Below, in pieces: positions 44,911 through 57,065 of a DNA stretch of 64,000 nt (positions are counted from its first letter, which is position 1; every line of letters starts with the position of its first letter). The translations under genes and the position numbers were made by a program. Below the pieces are notes generated by a model. That model worked only from the letters and a program-made list of their open reading frames with translations, made no database searches and was not told where the DNA came from. The stretch is from Fonsecaea monophora (lineage: Eukaryota > Ascomycota > Eurotiomycetes > Chaetothyriales > Herpotrichiellaceae): positions 59,700-123,699 of the forward strand of contig NW_019174023.1 in NCBI RefSeq assembly GCF_001642475.1. The letters run 5' to 3'.

Positions 44911-45120
44911 GTTGGGCTGTTGTGGATCGATTGATCGACCATGCCGTCGGTCTACCTCCTCAACGGCTGAGGGTAGGTCGCATGAGATAAAACACTAAGC
45001 ACGCTCCTCTCAAGATCTTCAGACAGGACATACCAGATTTGGGCTGGCTAGTTTTTTCCCAGATGTATTTCATACTATTCTAGGACTCTAGGACTTTTAG
45101 GTCTGAAGTAAATCATCCAT

Positions 45121-46083
45121 CTATAGAGCGCGAGTCAAACAGTCCTGGTTGATGTGGCCGATGAATGCCTGTGAGCGGTGCTTCTCCGTCTTTGTCGTGA
45201 TCGGCTTGACATGGTCCAACAGCCGCTGGAAGATATCGGAGGCTTCGAGCGCCTCCCATGCCTCTTGTGACCGAGTCCTAGAAGAAGCTTCTTGTTAGCA
45301 TCCTATCACATCATATACTATGCCAGGTGTCGTGGGCATGGCAAGTGTGCGGTGTGGACTGCTGATGGGAACTGCTGGTGTAACGTAACGTACCTGATAT
45401 AGAGACTGACCAGACTCAAATCATTGACTTCTTTGAGGACGGCGAAACTCTGCACCGCACCAAAGGGAGCAACCCCATTCCCGGCCGTGGCCTCGACCAA
45501 GTCGGCACAATCAGCCGCGACACCCAAGAGCTGTTTGCGCCTGCCCTCGGCGGCCGAGAAATGCACGACGCAGACGAAACTGTCCTGCCTGTCCCGGTCG
45601 GGGTCGTCCTTGCGGGTCAAAAACCCGCCGAACAGGTCGTAGTAACGAAGGTCGTAGTCAGGGCTGCCGATGCCCTGGACGGTGCGGAGCAGCTTGGCGT
45701 CGTCGACCTTGCGCATCTCGGCCTTGAACTCGTCGCTGGAGACGTGGTCGAGGAAGAACCCCGTCGCGTGGTAGTAGCCCTCGAGGCCCCAGAGGGTGTC
45801 GGTCTCGCCGTCCAGGTCGTGGCCCCAGTAGTAGGAATTCGAGTACCGCTCCGTTTTGGAGACTTTGCACAGGCCGGCGAGAACTTCGCGCCACTGGGCG
45901 TTGTGAAATAGAAGATCATTTAGTACGTTTCCCCCTCCTCGCCTTGGGGGATCATCTGGGAGAGAAAAAAGAAACTGGGCTAGATGTGAATGATGAGTGT
46001 GTGAACATTGTTTAACTCACCTTTTCCAACGCCCCGTCTCTGCTCACCACGCGGGCAATGACGAAAAAGAGCGGTGCCCCCAT
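45121..46083 (-). CDS. Antibiotic-biosynthesis-monooxygenase-like (ABM fold) protein
   Basis: Three exons (46021-46083, 45394-45974 and 45277 down to 45121) encode 266 aa; all phases fit if the first acceptor is at CAG 45975-45977. The start is MGAPLFFVIARVVSRDG. The middle has LDGETDTLWGLEGYYHATGF and FFLDHVSSDEFKAEM, then an ABM-like ferredoxin barrel: FVCVVHFSAAEGRRKQLLGV, VQSFAVLKEVNDLSLVSLYI and SQEAWEALEASDIFQRLLD. ABM proteins are small dimeric oxygenases or ligand-binding barrels; this one may hold two barrels. No cofactor or substrate is evident. Assignment rests on the pattern of the last 110 residues and is tentative. Confidence 0.6.
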
Positions 46084-47017
46084 TTCTCTGGTTGTCTGTT
46101 GCGGTCGCTCGCTATTCCGGTCTTCCACGTCTTGGGGTCTTGCAAGGTTATTATGTATCACTGTGCTGAAAATAAGACTGACCTGCAGATCAGTTTGTAT
46201 GCCGGAGAAAACCGAATGGTTCTGTCCAATCTGATCTATAATTATGATCTATAGATCTATAGTCTTGAAGACACAAGAAACGAAGATAGTTGAGGTGGCA
46301 GGGGTGGGCACAGAACTGCAAGCCTCAGCAACAAATGTCCTGACTCTTCCAACACCTCTGAGACACAAATACCATGTCAATTCTCTCATCTACCTACCTA
46401 TCTACCTTCCTTGTGTTGTCGAAGATGATCCGTTTGGAAACTTTTGGTTCTGATTGGCCGGACTAATTGTGGTCCCCCTGAGAAGGGGGGTTTTTCCGCC
46501 TGTGAATGATACATGATATTCCTCCGGACCCCCAACAATCGGCGTAATTCTTTCAATGCTCCGCCAAAAAAACTGGGGTGGTGGATCTTGGCTCGGAGAA
46601 GCATTTGGGACCTGTGCATATTATAAGACAGATATGGGGATTAAAAAGGAGGAAAGAGGTGGTCGTTTCGCTTTGTCGCGCGGAGTGAACGGTTGGGTTG
46701 CTTGACCTTGGTGCCACATGTTAAAGGACGTCCTGACATGAATGGAGAAACATGTAATTGGTCCTACAAATTGATCATGTAGGGCTCGCTTTACGGTATC
46801 GTTGGTGCTGAATCTTCGGCAGGCGATGAATCACAACCCATCTCGCCAGTTTGTACAGTATGTAGAATCTGGCTCGCTGGGTTCAGACGATCGTCTCTAT
46901 AGATCTGAATACAGGAGGGTTGCCGACAAGCTGGTGAGCCCTCACAGCTCCCTTGTATTTATATTGCTCTTAACCCAATTCAACACCATTGCGAGCTCTT
47001 TTTGTTAGACCCGCTAG
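46084..47017. other. Intergenic region, no gene seen
   Basis: 934 bp upstream of the ABM-like gene and downstream of the HET-like fragment. No gene recognised. Confidence 0.4.
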
Positions 47018-47425
47018 TCATAAGAGAGAGCACAACAAATCCTCTTCCTCTTTGTCCGCCTCAGCCATGCCGATTCGTGAATAGGTAGTCGTTGACTGGT
47101 CCAGTCTGTCCAGCAGCAGAAATTCATCCGCTTTCCTGCCGTCTCTGTCGTAAGCGACCATGTGAAGGCACCAGCAGCGATACAGACTCTTATCGAATTG
47201 CTCAACCTCGTCCACTATACAAAGGACGTCCTCTCCATTCACGAACCCCTCGGCAACACCACATTCTTCATAATCTCTCTTCCTCACGCCGGGATGAGAT
47301 GACAGGTCCGGTGTCACTCTTTGCAGCATGCCCCTGACAAGAATTGTTCCGCCCGCTTTCACTCGTCCATAAGTCGACCCTGGCGATGGCCCAAACATGA
47401 CGGGCTGGGAGGTCGGTTCATACAT
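47018..47425 (-). pseudogene. Short protein resembling the C-terminus of HET-domain proteins
   Basis: A single exon with an ATG at 47425 encodes 135 aa. The pattern SPGSTYGRVKAGGTILVRGML followed by a YRCWCLHMVAY and TTTYSRIGMAEAD block is typical of the last quarter of fungal HET proteins (xxxFGRVxxGxLxVRG, then xRVGMxxx). No HET core (YxALSxCWG) lies upstream on this strand, and I could not find connecting exons. It could be a remnant of a lost HET gene or a stand-alone hypothetical protein. Confidence 0.35.
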
Positions 47426-47649
47426 TTCGGGATCCTTCTCAACCTAACCTTGTTGCCTTTCGAATTTCCCCTGCATGACGCCGCGGTAGCCATTTCAGAT
47501 GAGACTCTTGAGAACTTGGTTGATGATTATTACAGTCCTACATGCCTAGAACCTTTTCTCCAAAATTGTCAATGACCTATTTGCATACAGGTATAACGAC
47601 TCGGCGTTGCTGGGCTCCCCTGTCCACACGATTCAAGATTGTTGTTGGT

Positions 47650-48313
47650 TTAAAAACATCCTACCATGGTGACAACAGAAGTTTCTGTGATAGTTCCAGT
47701 GGATACCACGACAGGGTTGACGACAGTCGAGTGATAGGTCGTGGCAAAGTGTGCTGTGGTCACCGTGTCGACCTGACCGCAGCGAAACGTGGTATAGTTG
47801 ACTTGGTTGTGATTTATTTTGTACGTCATACATTTCGGATAATCCTGATCCTCGCCACTAATGTCGTTGGGATTTATCTGTTAGTATATGGACAGTAGGA
47901 AGACCTTGAGGGGAAGATTCCTACCAGACGGCCGTTTTGCTGGAACATCCAGTCGTGGCACAAGACAAGCTGCTTTCAGCCTGATCGACACATTTGGTTG
48001 GGATGGCACAATCGGAAACGAATTCCCCATCGCTATCCACAGCGCAGCAGGCAATTGCCATATTTTTATTGTCATATGCGCAGTATTGATCGGATGGACA
48101 ATCGAATTCGCGCAAACATGCATTGTCCAAGTCGTCGACAGATCTGAGGATCAGAGAGGACTCAGGCATGGCTGCGTACAAGGGAGGCCAACCTGATAAA
48201 CCGGTTGAGGCAATCGTCGCGGTGGCCGTTGAACAAGTCGGAACAGCGCTTGCACTGGCACCAGATACGATGGTCGCAAGAGAAAGGACACCGAAAGACA
48301 GCATATCGAACAT
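47650..48313 (-). CDS. Secreted cysteine-rich protein
   Basis: Two exons (47925-48313 and 47650-47857) encode 198 aa. Residues 1-22 are a signal peptide (MFDMLSFGVLSLATIVSGASA). The mature chain has about 14 Cys, with pairs such as CPSDQYC, CC and CATTGC; the intron join restores a Cys codon (TAVCGEDQDYPKC). A consensus N-glycosylation site, NYT, lies in exon 2, and the final third is Ser/Thr/Val-rich, as in cell-wall or GPI-type proteins, although no clear GPI tail is visible. A further 3' exon is possible. No known domain. It is divergent from the membrane-protein gene at 48917. Confidence 0.6.
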
Positions 48314-48916
48314 ATTTGGTCAAGGTGAGGTTGAGTGCTCGATATCTCTGAGGGTTCGCGCGGATGGGAGCACATGCCGGATGGTCTTATACCTTGTCTC
48401 ACGTCGATTTGCCGCACAGAGGTCGATATTTGCTTGCATTCATAATTGACCTCAGCTTCAGCCTTACCATGTCGCCTCTCTCGCTCCTCACACCACCAAC
48501 TCTCCAAAATCCACCCAATCGATCCAAGGCGAAAGTTCGTATTCGCTTGCGCTGGCCACAGAGTTGGTCACAATCGAATGCACAAATCGAAAGACGATGC
48601 TCGGCCAAGGTGGTATTGTACGACTGAAGGCAGAACTGATAATCAAAAAGAAGCCATCATGCATTTATCTCCTGAGACACGCAGAACTCGTTGCCACGTG
48701 GACGTTTGTGTCGAAAAGACCACATGTGAACCGTTGATGTCGGGCACTCGGCCAGTAGGTTCCCTCCTCCTTCAGAACCAAACATCATATCTACGGACGA
48801 CTGCTCGCACGTCTCAAAGACTTTTAGTGAAAAGAACTCGCTAGCACCACAAACAGTTGGTGACGGACAAGTCTCTGTACTTCATTCACAAGCACGTTGG
48901 ACGTTGGACCGCGGCC
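48314..48916. promoter_or_regulatory. Divergent upstream region of the Cys-rich and membrane-protein genes
   Basis: 603 bp between the two ATGs. Two neighbouring genes that face outward and encode secreted or membrane proteins may share control, but no motif is identified. Confidence 0.35.
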
Positions 48917-50728
48917 ATGCCTTCAACAGCTGTCAAGGATAAATTCTTCCACTTTGTCCTGACAGCTGTCACGACAGCATTCTTCACCATGACCGCTTTG
49001 TTCGGCGCATACTCGACGTCGGCCACCTCGATCTCTCTGGTCGTGAAGAGGTTCAGCTCAGCGATCGCCGTTTTGAGAATCTTACAAAGCTTGACCTCTG
49101 CCTCAACCTCGTTTCTCCTCAACTATACCCTCGAAGTCATCCAGTGGACCTTGTGCAGTCGAAGAGATGGACTGCGCCTTCTGAGCTTTCTTAGCATTTC
49201 CCCAACTACCGGCTTTCCTGGTATGTACCAAGTGATCCGGAGGGGAAGATGGAAAGATTGGGATCGAGTGTGGGTGGTGGTGAGGTCAGTACAGTCCTCT
49301 AGGCAGCCCGTCACCCCTTACCCTTACGCTGAACAGGCTCATCCTCATGGCAAGTTCTTGGGTCGCTGGAATCGTCTTATTCAGTTTGTCATCCTCGGCG
49401 CATATCTCCCATTGTCCATTTCGCTCACGTCGACCGTCTAGTCAAAACCAAAGTCGCGACAGTTTACGATCCTTACTACACATTCAGTGCTACGGCTGGC
49501 GTGGGGCTGTTCAACGGATCGTTGGCGAGGCAGATGATAAGTACTTTTCACGGGACCATCACATATCAGGTCCTGGCCTACTCATACAACTTTGTCACCA
49601 ATACCCAATTCTCCGTCAGGTCGCCGCCCGTGGCATGCTCCGGACACTGCGACTCGTACATCTTTCCAGGCGCACTTTGGTCACTGCAACCTCCATTCCC
49701 GAGGGATGCACCACTTGACGCCGTCGTCAATATTGGCGTATCACCCGCGATACAATTGGACTTTATGCGCGGTCTTGGTATCGGTGACACATTTTCCCCC
49801 CAGGACTGCACCGTTTACCATGAGAATGGGGTCCGATATGGCTTGATGGTGTGTTTGGCAAAGAGCAAGCTGCACCCTGAGTCAACTATTGCTGGTGGGT
49901 GTGAAAAAAAAAACCCCTCGCACCCAGATCCCTCTCGAGTGCTAATCTGGTCTCGATCTGTGGCTAGGTTTGTTTTTATGCTCCGAGGTTCGTGAGGGAA
50001 GTTGTATCACGTCTCGCGTTCCATTCAGTCTCACTACAACCCTGACGGTGTACGGTCTCAGCACTTCGACCGCTTGTTCCAGGGGGAATAACAGCATCCT
50101 ATCTATCGCTGATGTCGGGAAACCGGCTGTGCACGAGGTCGACGTCGGCGCACTGGGCTCAGCGCTGGATTGGCTTCTGAACTCCACCGCACAGGGGCTG
50201 CCACCGGCGTCCTCTCTCATTTTCTTGTTCTCGAATGCGGCACCAGGGGCAAACTACGATGAGTGGTCCATCATCACGTATCCGTCGCTGGAGAGCATCC
50301 TCGCCTTCCCGATCTGGCAGTTCAGCGTCAAAGGGGGTGGTTCCACGGCAGAATCACTTCCGCCCGAGTTCCACACCTCTGCTTCCCTGTCCAACCCCCT
50401 CGACAAGATCGTACTCAACCAAGCGGCCTTTCTCGTCTACCTTGTCCTCCAGACGACCGTGGTTGCCTTTCTCTGGGTGGTTTTGCTCTGGCGCTGCCTC
50501 TGGAAGTCCAGCACTCCCCAATTGTCGGCATATCCCTTGATCGACTTTTCCGCCAAACTGGACACTCAATACAAGATTGGAGAGTTTCGTCCAACGTGTG
50601 ACCTGAAGAAGGAAGTCGCGACCGACGCGGAGAGCAAGGAAGTCATTGACGCTTTGGTCGAGGTGATGGTACTCGATCGAGCTTTGGGCGAAGAGAAGCT
50701 TCTGCGAAATCGGATTTTGATGATGTAG
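48917..50728 (+). CDS. Fungal multipass membrane protein of unknown function
   Basis: Four exons (48917-49284, 49337-49383, 49442-49894 and 49968-50728) encode 542 aa. The second intron uses a GTTTGT donor; the join gives GIVLFIKTKVATVYDPYY. Hydrophobic segments: VLTAVTTAFFTMTALFGAYS (near the start), LILMASSWVAGIVLF (about 124) and AFLVYLVLQTTVVAFLWVVLLW near residue 455. The large loop between the last two has Cys pairs (CSGHC, CSEVREGSC, ACSRGN) and is probably extracellular. This topology matches a large Pezizomycotina family of unknown function whose loop shows an ATAGVGLFNGSL-type block. The first exon start is the ATG at 48917; an upstream frame begins at TTG. A plus-strand alternative frame across exon 2 is also hydrophobic, so the second junction is the least certain. 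Confidence 0.68.
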
Positions 50729-51776
50729 CTGTTGAAGCGCGCGGCAACAGAGCCCAACGAGGCTGTACAGTTTCGACTGGCCAGTACAAAGGCCGCTCAC
50801 TCTGCAAAGCCCTGGCCAGTCGACCTCGCCATCTGTACGTACTTGTGTACTCGTACAGATATCTCACGCTTCTGAATGTAGCCCCGGAGAAGAATTATCT
50901 CCCAAACTATCATTGTACAAGCACAAAATGCGTCCTCGGCTCCTGTCCACAGGAGTCGGACTCTCACTATCCTCTGACCATGGGTAAGAGATCGCCAAGA
51001 CGGGCATGTGGACGAATTTCGACCACTGCATTCCCAGATATGGTTGTCCTCCCAGCAAACACGCTCCGCTGCAATGTCAATGGCGCCAGGCAGAGTGTAG
51101 AGATGAACGTTGAATTGGGATTATGTTGAGTGAGACGGTGAGCTCGAATTGAATAGTAGTTAGAAGGGTATTGTGGCTTCTCTCACAATGTGATTTCGTC
51201 TCATTGTGAGCAACAGGTAAACACCAATTCCAAGCCCTTTTAATTCAGCTAGCTCTTCGAGCCCAGGTGTGAACGGTCGTCTGTCGCTTTCCTGGTCTTT
51301 GCAGTCTTCGCGCCATATTTCCTCTTCTTGCTTATCGAATTGCATCACTTCGGTCTCGGACTTTTGAAGCAAACGCTCATTGCAGTCAAAAGCCAGCACG
51401 AACGGCTGAAGCGGCACTGCAAGACCAATCGGCATTGCGGAGAATCAACTCCGGTCTTTGAGTGTCTATTATTGCGACATGTTTCGACACCGTCCAAAAG
51501 TCCATAATTGGAGACTCGACATTTCCAACCGAGGCTTAATTTGCAGGCTTCATCGTCTCTACCAATCACGACGGCCAGTAAATACCGAGGAAACCCACCG
51601 ATGGGGGGAAAAAAGGACACTGACTCTGCATTTCTTTGATCGATACATCAAGCCCAAGACAGGATGGCGCCAGATGGGAAAACGCTGCATGACTCGGTGG
51701 GTGGGTTAAGAATGACTTTCTCCCCAAGAAGAAATACGAAGGTCTGTGGGTTGCTGGTGTCGATACACCACCCAGA
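50729..51776. other. Intergenic region, no gene supported
   Basis: 1.05 kb. A 91-codon minus-strand frame from an ATG at 51435 (to 51160) has no recognisable domain and is not called. Confidence 0.4.
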
Positions 51777-54011
51777 ATGAGAATGACCAAGGCGGAAGGC
51801 CAGCCAGACGTCTCTCAGGCCGAATGTCACGATCCCCAAGATGTCCACGCTCTCGGTGTCGCCGCCCCAGATGGCCCCTTCGAATTGCCAGAGAAGGCTG
51901 TCGAGGTGCCCGTGGCAGGGACGCCTTCATCACACAACTCGATACCGTTGATGGATTTGGAGAGAGACGTTGTCGGCTGGGACGCGGTGGACGATCCTGC
52001 TAACCCCAAGTGAGCCGCCCTGTAATCGCTAAAGTGGGTGGGGAATGGAGTGTTGACCTGAAGTTTGCAGGAATTGGAAACGGAAGAAAAGGGGCTTCTT
52101 GATGGTGCAGGTGGCTACCATGGCGACTATCAGGTGTGTTACTCGAGACGGAAAGAGTTGTCGACTTCGAGATGGGACAAAGAGGTGTGCTTACCGGTGT
52201 CTGCAGTCCCATGGCTTCCTCACTCTGCGCTCCAAGTATAGAAAGTACAATGAAAGACCTACACGAGTCGTCTCGAGTGCTCGGATCTCTCATGATCACC
52301 ATCTACGTCCTCGGGTACGCCGTAGGCCCCCTGTTCCTGGCACCTCTCTCGGAAATCTACGGTCGATATCCTGTGGTCATGATATCTTCCTGGATGCTTG
52401 TAGCATGGCTTTTGGGATGTGGCTTCGCGCCCGACATGGCGAGTCTCATTGTCATGCGTTTCCTGGCTGGACTAGGCGGATCGGCCATCATCACCATCTC
52501 GCCGGCCGTGGTGGGAGATCTCTATCCTGTTGAAAGACGGGCTTTTGGCTCCGCCATCATTGCAGGGAGCCAATCTCTTGGTCCTATCGGTACGAAGCAA
52601 ATCTCTGCCAGATTCTACGCGTGGATAATACTGATGCGATTCGCAGTGGGACCAATTTGCGGAGGGTTCATCACCGAGTATCTCACCTGGCGATGGGTAT
52701 GCTCCCCTAGTCTCTTGCTAAAAGGCTCGGGCACGTTCAATTGACACCGATGCAAGGCATACTGGATCCTGGTGCTTTGTGCCGGATCGACCTCCGCAGT
52801 CCTCACCCTCTTTATGCACGAATCCAACGCTGTCGTCCTCCTGGAGCGAAAGGTCCGAAAGCTGAGGAAGACGCTGGGTCGACCGGAGCTGGTGTCGGCT
52901 GTTCAACACCGCATGAGCGCACACGAGCTGTTGAAAGTCAGCCTGATCAGGCCGTTGAAGTTAAGTCGTGTCGAGTTGGTAATCCGATGGCTGGCTGATG
53001 GTTGAGTTTAGCTCTTGGTCAAATCCCCGATTGTCTTGTTCATTAGCATCTATGTTGCGACTGCCTATGGCTTGTTATGTGAGTGCTTCAAACTCTGCTG
53101 TCATTGACCTATCGCTTGCTTCTTGACTGACCGTGCTGCAGACCTCATGTTCACCACCCTTCCGACTGTATTTCAAGAATCCTATGGCTGGTCTCTTCAG
53201 CTCACCGGTCTCTCTTATCTTGGACGTGAGTTTGCAGTCTGGTTCCCATACCAAAATAGCCACGAGCTGGAATCTAACAGTGTGCACAGTTGGATTTGGA
53301 ACATTTGTGCGCCATGCCCTCTTGACTCTGTATCGAGGTATTCTTCTAACGGCGCCACTGTATAGGCGGCATTGTTTGCTCTGATCAAGTACAACGACGC
53401 ACAAGTCGTGAAGCTCATGAAGGAAAACAACGGCGTATTTGAACGTAAGGTCCATTGCTGCTCTATACTTGCAGATTCCAGGCTGACCATGTTCAGCTGA
53501 AATGCGACTCTCCACGACAACATATTGTGGGATCATGCTGCCAATATCTCTGATCTGGTATGGCTGGGTAACAGACAAACGAGTTCACTGGTATGTTCCA
53601 CCGAAGAGGAGTAGCGGTGTGTGTGTGCGTGCGCAACGGTGATTCACATTTCTGATCAGGTTCTCGGCCATCGCCGGCACCGTGCCGTTCGGTATTGGCA
53701 TGTTCGGCATCTTCCTCCCCTTCCAGACCTACATGGTCGACGCCTTCCCCATGCATGCAGCCTCCGCCATTGCCGCTCCGACCGTCATGCGTTCGCTCTT
53801 TGCAGCTTTCTTGCCCCTGGCGGCGCCACCGCTCTACCAGAACCTAGGCTTGGGCTGGGGGAATACCCTGTTGGGGTTCGTGGCTCTGGCCATGGTTCCC
53901 ATTCCGTTGGCGTTTTACAGGTAGGATACCGCTGGATACAATGACGCCGCTCGCTAATCTGGTCTTAGGTATGGCGGGAGAATCAGGAGGAAATTCCCGG
54001 TTCGTTTGTAG
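51777..54011 (+). CDS. Major facilitator superfamily transporter (DHA1 type)
   Basis: Twelve exons encode about 528 aa: 51777-52009, 52071-52133, 52207-52589, 52647-52696, 52757-52969, 53012-53078, 53142-53225, 53290-53306, 53366-53444, 53497-53590, 53660-53920 and 53969-54011. Exon 8 is only 17 bp. The N-terminal 75 residues are polar. DHA1 motif A is APLSEIYGRYPV (after TM2), then MRFLAGLGGSAIITISPAVVGDLYP, GSQSLGPIVGPICGGFI and LTWRWAYWILV. The second half has GWSLQLTGLSYLG, MLPISLIWYGW and a C-terminal FLPFQTYMVDAFPMHAASA. DHA1 proteins export drugs or metabolites by proton antiport. The exon 5/6 junction relies on a 42-bp intron and is the weakest. Confidence 0.82.
53290..53306 (+). other. 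17-bp micro-exon of the MFS gene
   Basis: Exon 8 of the transporter, only 17 bases, between introns of 64 and 59 bp. It is needed to restore LGFGTF before AALFALIKYND and keeps the phase. Confidence 0.6.
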
Positions 54012-54754
54012 CACGAGGTGGTAGACAGGCGTTGAAAGATGTCGGCACCTCTCCAGAAGGGATGTGAGAGAGTGTTTTGGTATGATGTAAGGCAGCCGAG
54101 CAAAGCCTGGGACAAAATCTCTTTCATCTATAGAAGGTAATGGAGGGAAAAGCATTAGATCCGGACAAGAGAATGCGGCGTAGTATGGAATTCAAATAGG
54201 ATACCTCGTAGTTGAGGGCAATATTGCGTGACATTGGCCCACCTTACTGTCTCTCTCTCTCTCTAGCGACATCTCGCCTTTCCCTTAACGAGACATTACT
54301 GAATCACAAATGCCAAATGCCTGTACATAACTTATTCTCAGCCTCGTAACTCCATCCCTTGCCAAGAAAGTCGTAAAATCAGCCTTGCAGCGACGTCATC
54401 ATCAGGCTGCGCCTTGCAAGGTCGTTGCTTGGCATCACACCGCCGGGGCCTTTTTCATCTTTGACGACCTCGGAAGGTAACACAGTTTGCCTGGTTTGTG
54501 CAAATATCAAACAGCGAAGCAATGTCTTGCTTGACCACGACGTCTTCCACCATCAAGTCACCCTCGTGTTCCCCGTTGTTACAGCTCAAAGGATTGAAGT
54601 AGCAGTCTGCGTCTCTCGAAGATACCAAAGTCGGTTCAGATCAGATCAGATCAGATAATAGGCTTCGCGCCCCTCCTCGTCTCAAGGGACACAGGTGCAT
54701 GAGCTGTATCTCTTAGATAGAGTTCTCGAAAGATTACTCTCCAGGTAATGTGTC
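54012..54754. other. Intergenic region between MFS and DcpS
   Basis: 743 bp with no gene seen; a CTCTCT run lies near 54250 and an AGATCAGATC repeat near 54638. Confidence 0.4.
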
Positions 54755-55975
54755 ATGTCCACGCCGCAGGCGGAAACCAAGGCCGAGGCCGAGGCGCTTG
54801 TGCCTCAGTTCCAGCTCGAAAGGGTTCTCAACCAAGGTGAGAGAGAGAAAGAAAGAGAGAGATGCGCCCAGTTTTAGTCGGCGAGCCGGCATCTAAGTCG
54901 GATGCGCTATTGATTTGCTCAATCCTTGACATGTTGTTTGCATTCTACTCTCGCGCACATCCGTTCTGACCGAGATCCCGGGCCAGACCAGAATGGACGA
55001 CGGATCTCTCTGCTCGGCAGCATCGCCGGCCGGCCGGCGCTCATCACGCTTGAACGGGCGGCGTTCCCCACGGAGCCGGAGCTCGTGTCGTCGCTCCTGA
55101 AATCTCTCATCAACACCACCAACCTGGGCGCCAACGACATCTACAGGTGGTACATGGCGAACCGGTCAATAGACGCATCATCTCCATCTTCCACCAGCGC
55201 CCCGTCAACGTCACCATCTACGACCTCGTCGCCCCCGATCATCCCAGACTTCAAACTCAACATGATCTATCCGTGCTCGCCACAGCATATACGGAAATAC
55301 TCGGCGCAGCGTGTGCGCATGGTCACGGAAACACCGCACATCTACGCCACGCACATAAGGCCATACATAGCCAGCCAACGCGCCGCGGGCCGACTCGACT
55401 GGGTGTTCAACATCCTCGAGGGCCGCACGGAGCAAGAAGACGTCATCGCCCGGGTCGACTGGGACTCTCGCGCCAACACGGGCTTTCTCCTGCTGCCGGA
55501 CCTGAACTGGGACCGCAAAACCGTCGAGGGCATGCACCTGCTCGCGCTCGTGCAGCGACGGGACATCTGGTCCCTACGCGACCTGAGACGGAAGCACGTC
55601 CCCTGGCTCAAGGCCATGCGCGAACAGATCGTCGCGGCCGTCATCGCCAACGTCTTCCCGCCGCACCAGGGCCACGGCCACGGCGAGCAGCTCGACCCCG
55701 ACGAGATCAAGTGCTACCTGCACTACCAGCCCACGTACTACCACCTGCACGTGCACGTGGTGCACGTCATGCTCGAGGCCGGCACGACCCAGAGCGTCGG
55801 CAAGGCGTTTGGTCTCGGCAACCTGATTGCCCAGCTGGAGGGGATGCGGGGGGACGACGACGAGGCGGGCATGCACGAGGTCGACCTGCACTACTTTCTG
55901 GGCGAGGAGAATGAGTTGTGGAAGAAGTGTTTTGGTCCGCTGAAGAGGGGGGAGGCGGTCGAGTTGGGGGGTTGA
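54755..55975 (+). CDS. Scavenger mRNA-decapping enzyme DcpS (HIT family)
   Basis: Two exons (54755-54836 and 54975-55975) encode 360 aa. The first exon gives MSTPQAETKAEAEALVPQF; exon 2 has RRISLLGSIAGRPALITLER and a Ser/Thr-rich insert, then the domain-swap core with IYATHIRPYI. The cap-binding and catalytic part includes DLNWDRKTVEGMHLLALV and the HIT triad YYHLHVHVVHVMLEAG. DcpS hydrolyses residual m7G cap dinucleotides after 3'-5' mRNA decay. The HIT histidines are intact and length fits the family (about 340-370 aa). The long Gly-rich, GC-rich coding sequence makes antisense open frames that are not genes. Confidence 0.9.
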
Positions 55976-57065
55976 ACACCAGAAGGAGTTTCTGGGCTGG
56001 GCTAAGCTAGGCTAGGCTAGGCTAGGCTAGAAACAGTCTCTAATATATCTCCATCCCCATCTCCCCTTTGTAGGTTCCTCCCCTGGAACCTCACCCACCG
56101 TGCCCCCCTTCATCGCCCACGCCCCAGATGGGCACGAGTCAATGTTGAGTCAGGGCTAGGTCGGATGAACGACCACCCACCCGTTCGGTATATTTACCAT
56201 AGTCATAGCCATCATTCTAGGTAGGGTCAAAAGAGATTCCTAACCCCGGCTTACACACGCTCTCTCTCTCTCTCTCTCCCATCCGCGTTAACGTCATCTC
56301 GCGATATATTATTATTATTATTGTTGTTGTTGTTGTTGTTGTTATCATCACTATCAAAAAGGGACCAGCTTCTCCGTTTCGTCAGTCAGGCTACGTGGCA
56401 AGGTAGGTACGACTTTGACCAGAGTAGAAGCCGTGCCGATGACCAGATACGGGTGGGGGAAAGGCTGAACCTGACGGATACAAGGGGGTCGTCGAGGAGA
56501 GGGTATCAATTGGTCTTGCTCGATGAAGGATCTGCTTCGAGGAGGCTTGGAGACAGTCAACCAAGTCATACGACCGAATGGGGCTGGAGCAACGCCAACC
56601 CTCACTGAGCTAAAAGGGGTATTTTCAGCCTCATCGGGCCATCAGACTGACAGAAAAGACTGACACACAGCTCCGAACGGCCTCGCCATGGTTGGGCAGC
56701 AGAACCTGCATGCAGGGCAACACAGAATTTTTCGCAGAGGTAACACATACGCATGGCTGTGAGACCGTCATGTTACACGACCAGGCAGTCGCTGAATAAG
56801 ACTGTGGCATCAACATATGCATGCGTTGTACCCATCCTCGTATGCCTTTGCGGATATGGGTATGTTACACAGATTTTGACACGTATTTTACTTTCTCGTA
56901 CTCCAGGCTACACCGCCCCCCAATGACCAACTCCTCCAGGCCCGTGAGCCTTGCATATCCATGAGAGAGTGCAGGGCGGTCGTCGGTATGTAAAAGGAGA
57001 GACTCTGTTCCATCCTGAAAAGTTTTGAGCTGGGCCAACTTGAACCTTTTGGAGAATATTGAATC
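55976..57065. other. Intergenic region rich in microsatellites
   Basis: 1.1 kb with GCTAG units at 56001-56030, a CT run at 56260-56278 and a TTA/TTG triplet tract at 56308-56343. No gene recognised. Confidence 0.55.
56001..56343. repeat. Cluster of three microsatellites
   Basis: (GCTAG)n 56001-56030, (CT)n 56260-56278 and a TTA/TTG triplet tract 56308-56343, each visible directly. Confidence 0.85.

Noticed and set aside
45975..46020. Phase mismatch between exon 1 and 2 of the ABM-like gene
   Set aside because: Using the CAG acceptor at 45975-45977 gives a 46-bp intron, an open frame and the right phase.
55147..55914. 255-codon frame inside DcpS
   Set aside because: Out-of-frame shadow caused by GC-rich DcpS coding sequence; Arg/Pro-rich with no domain.
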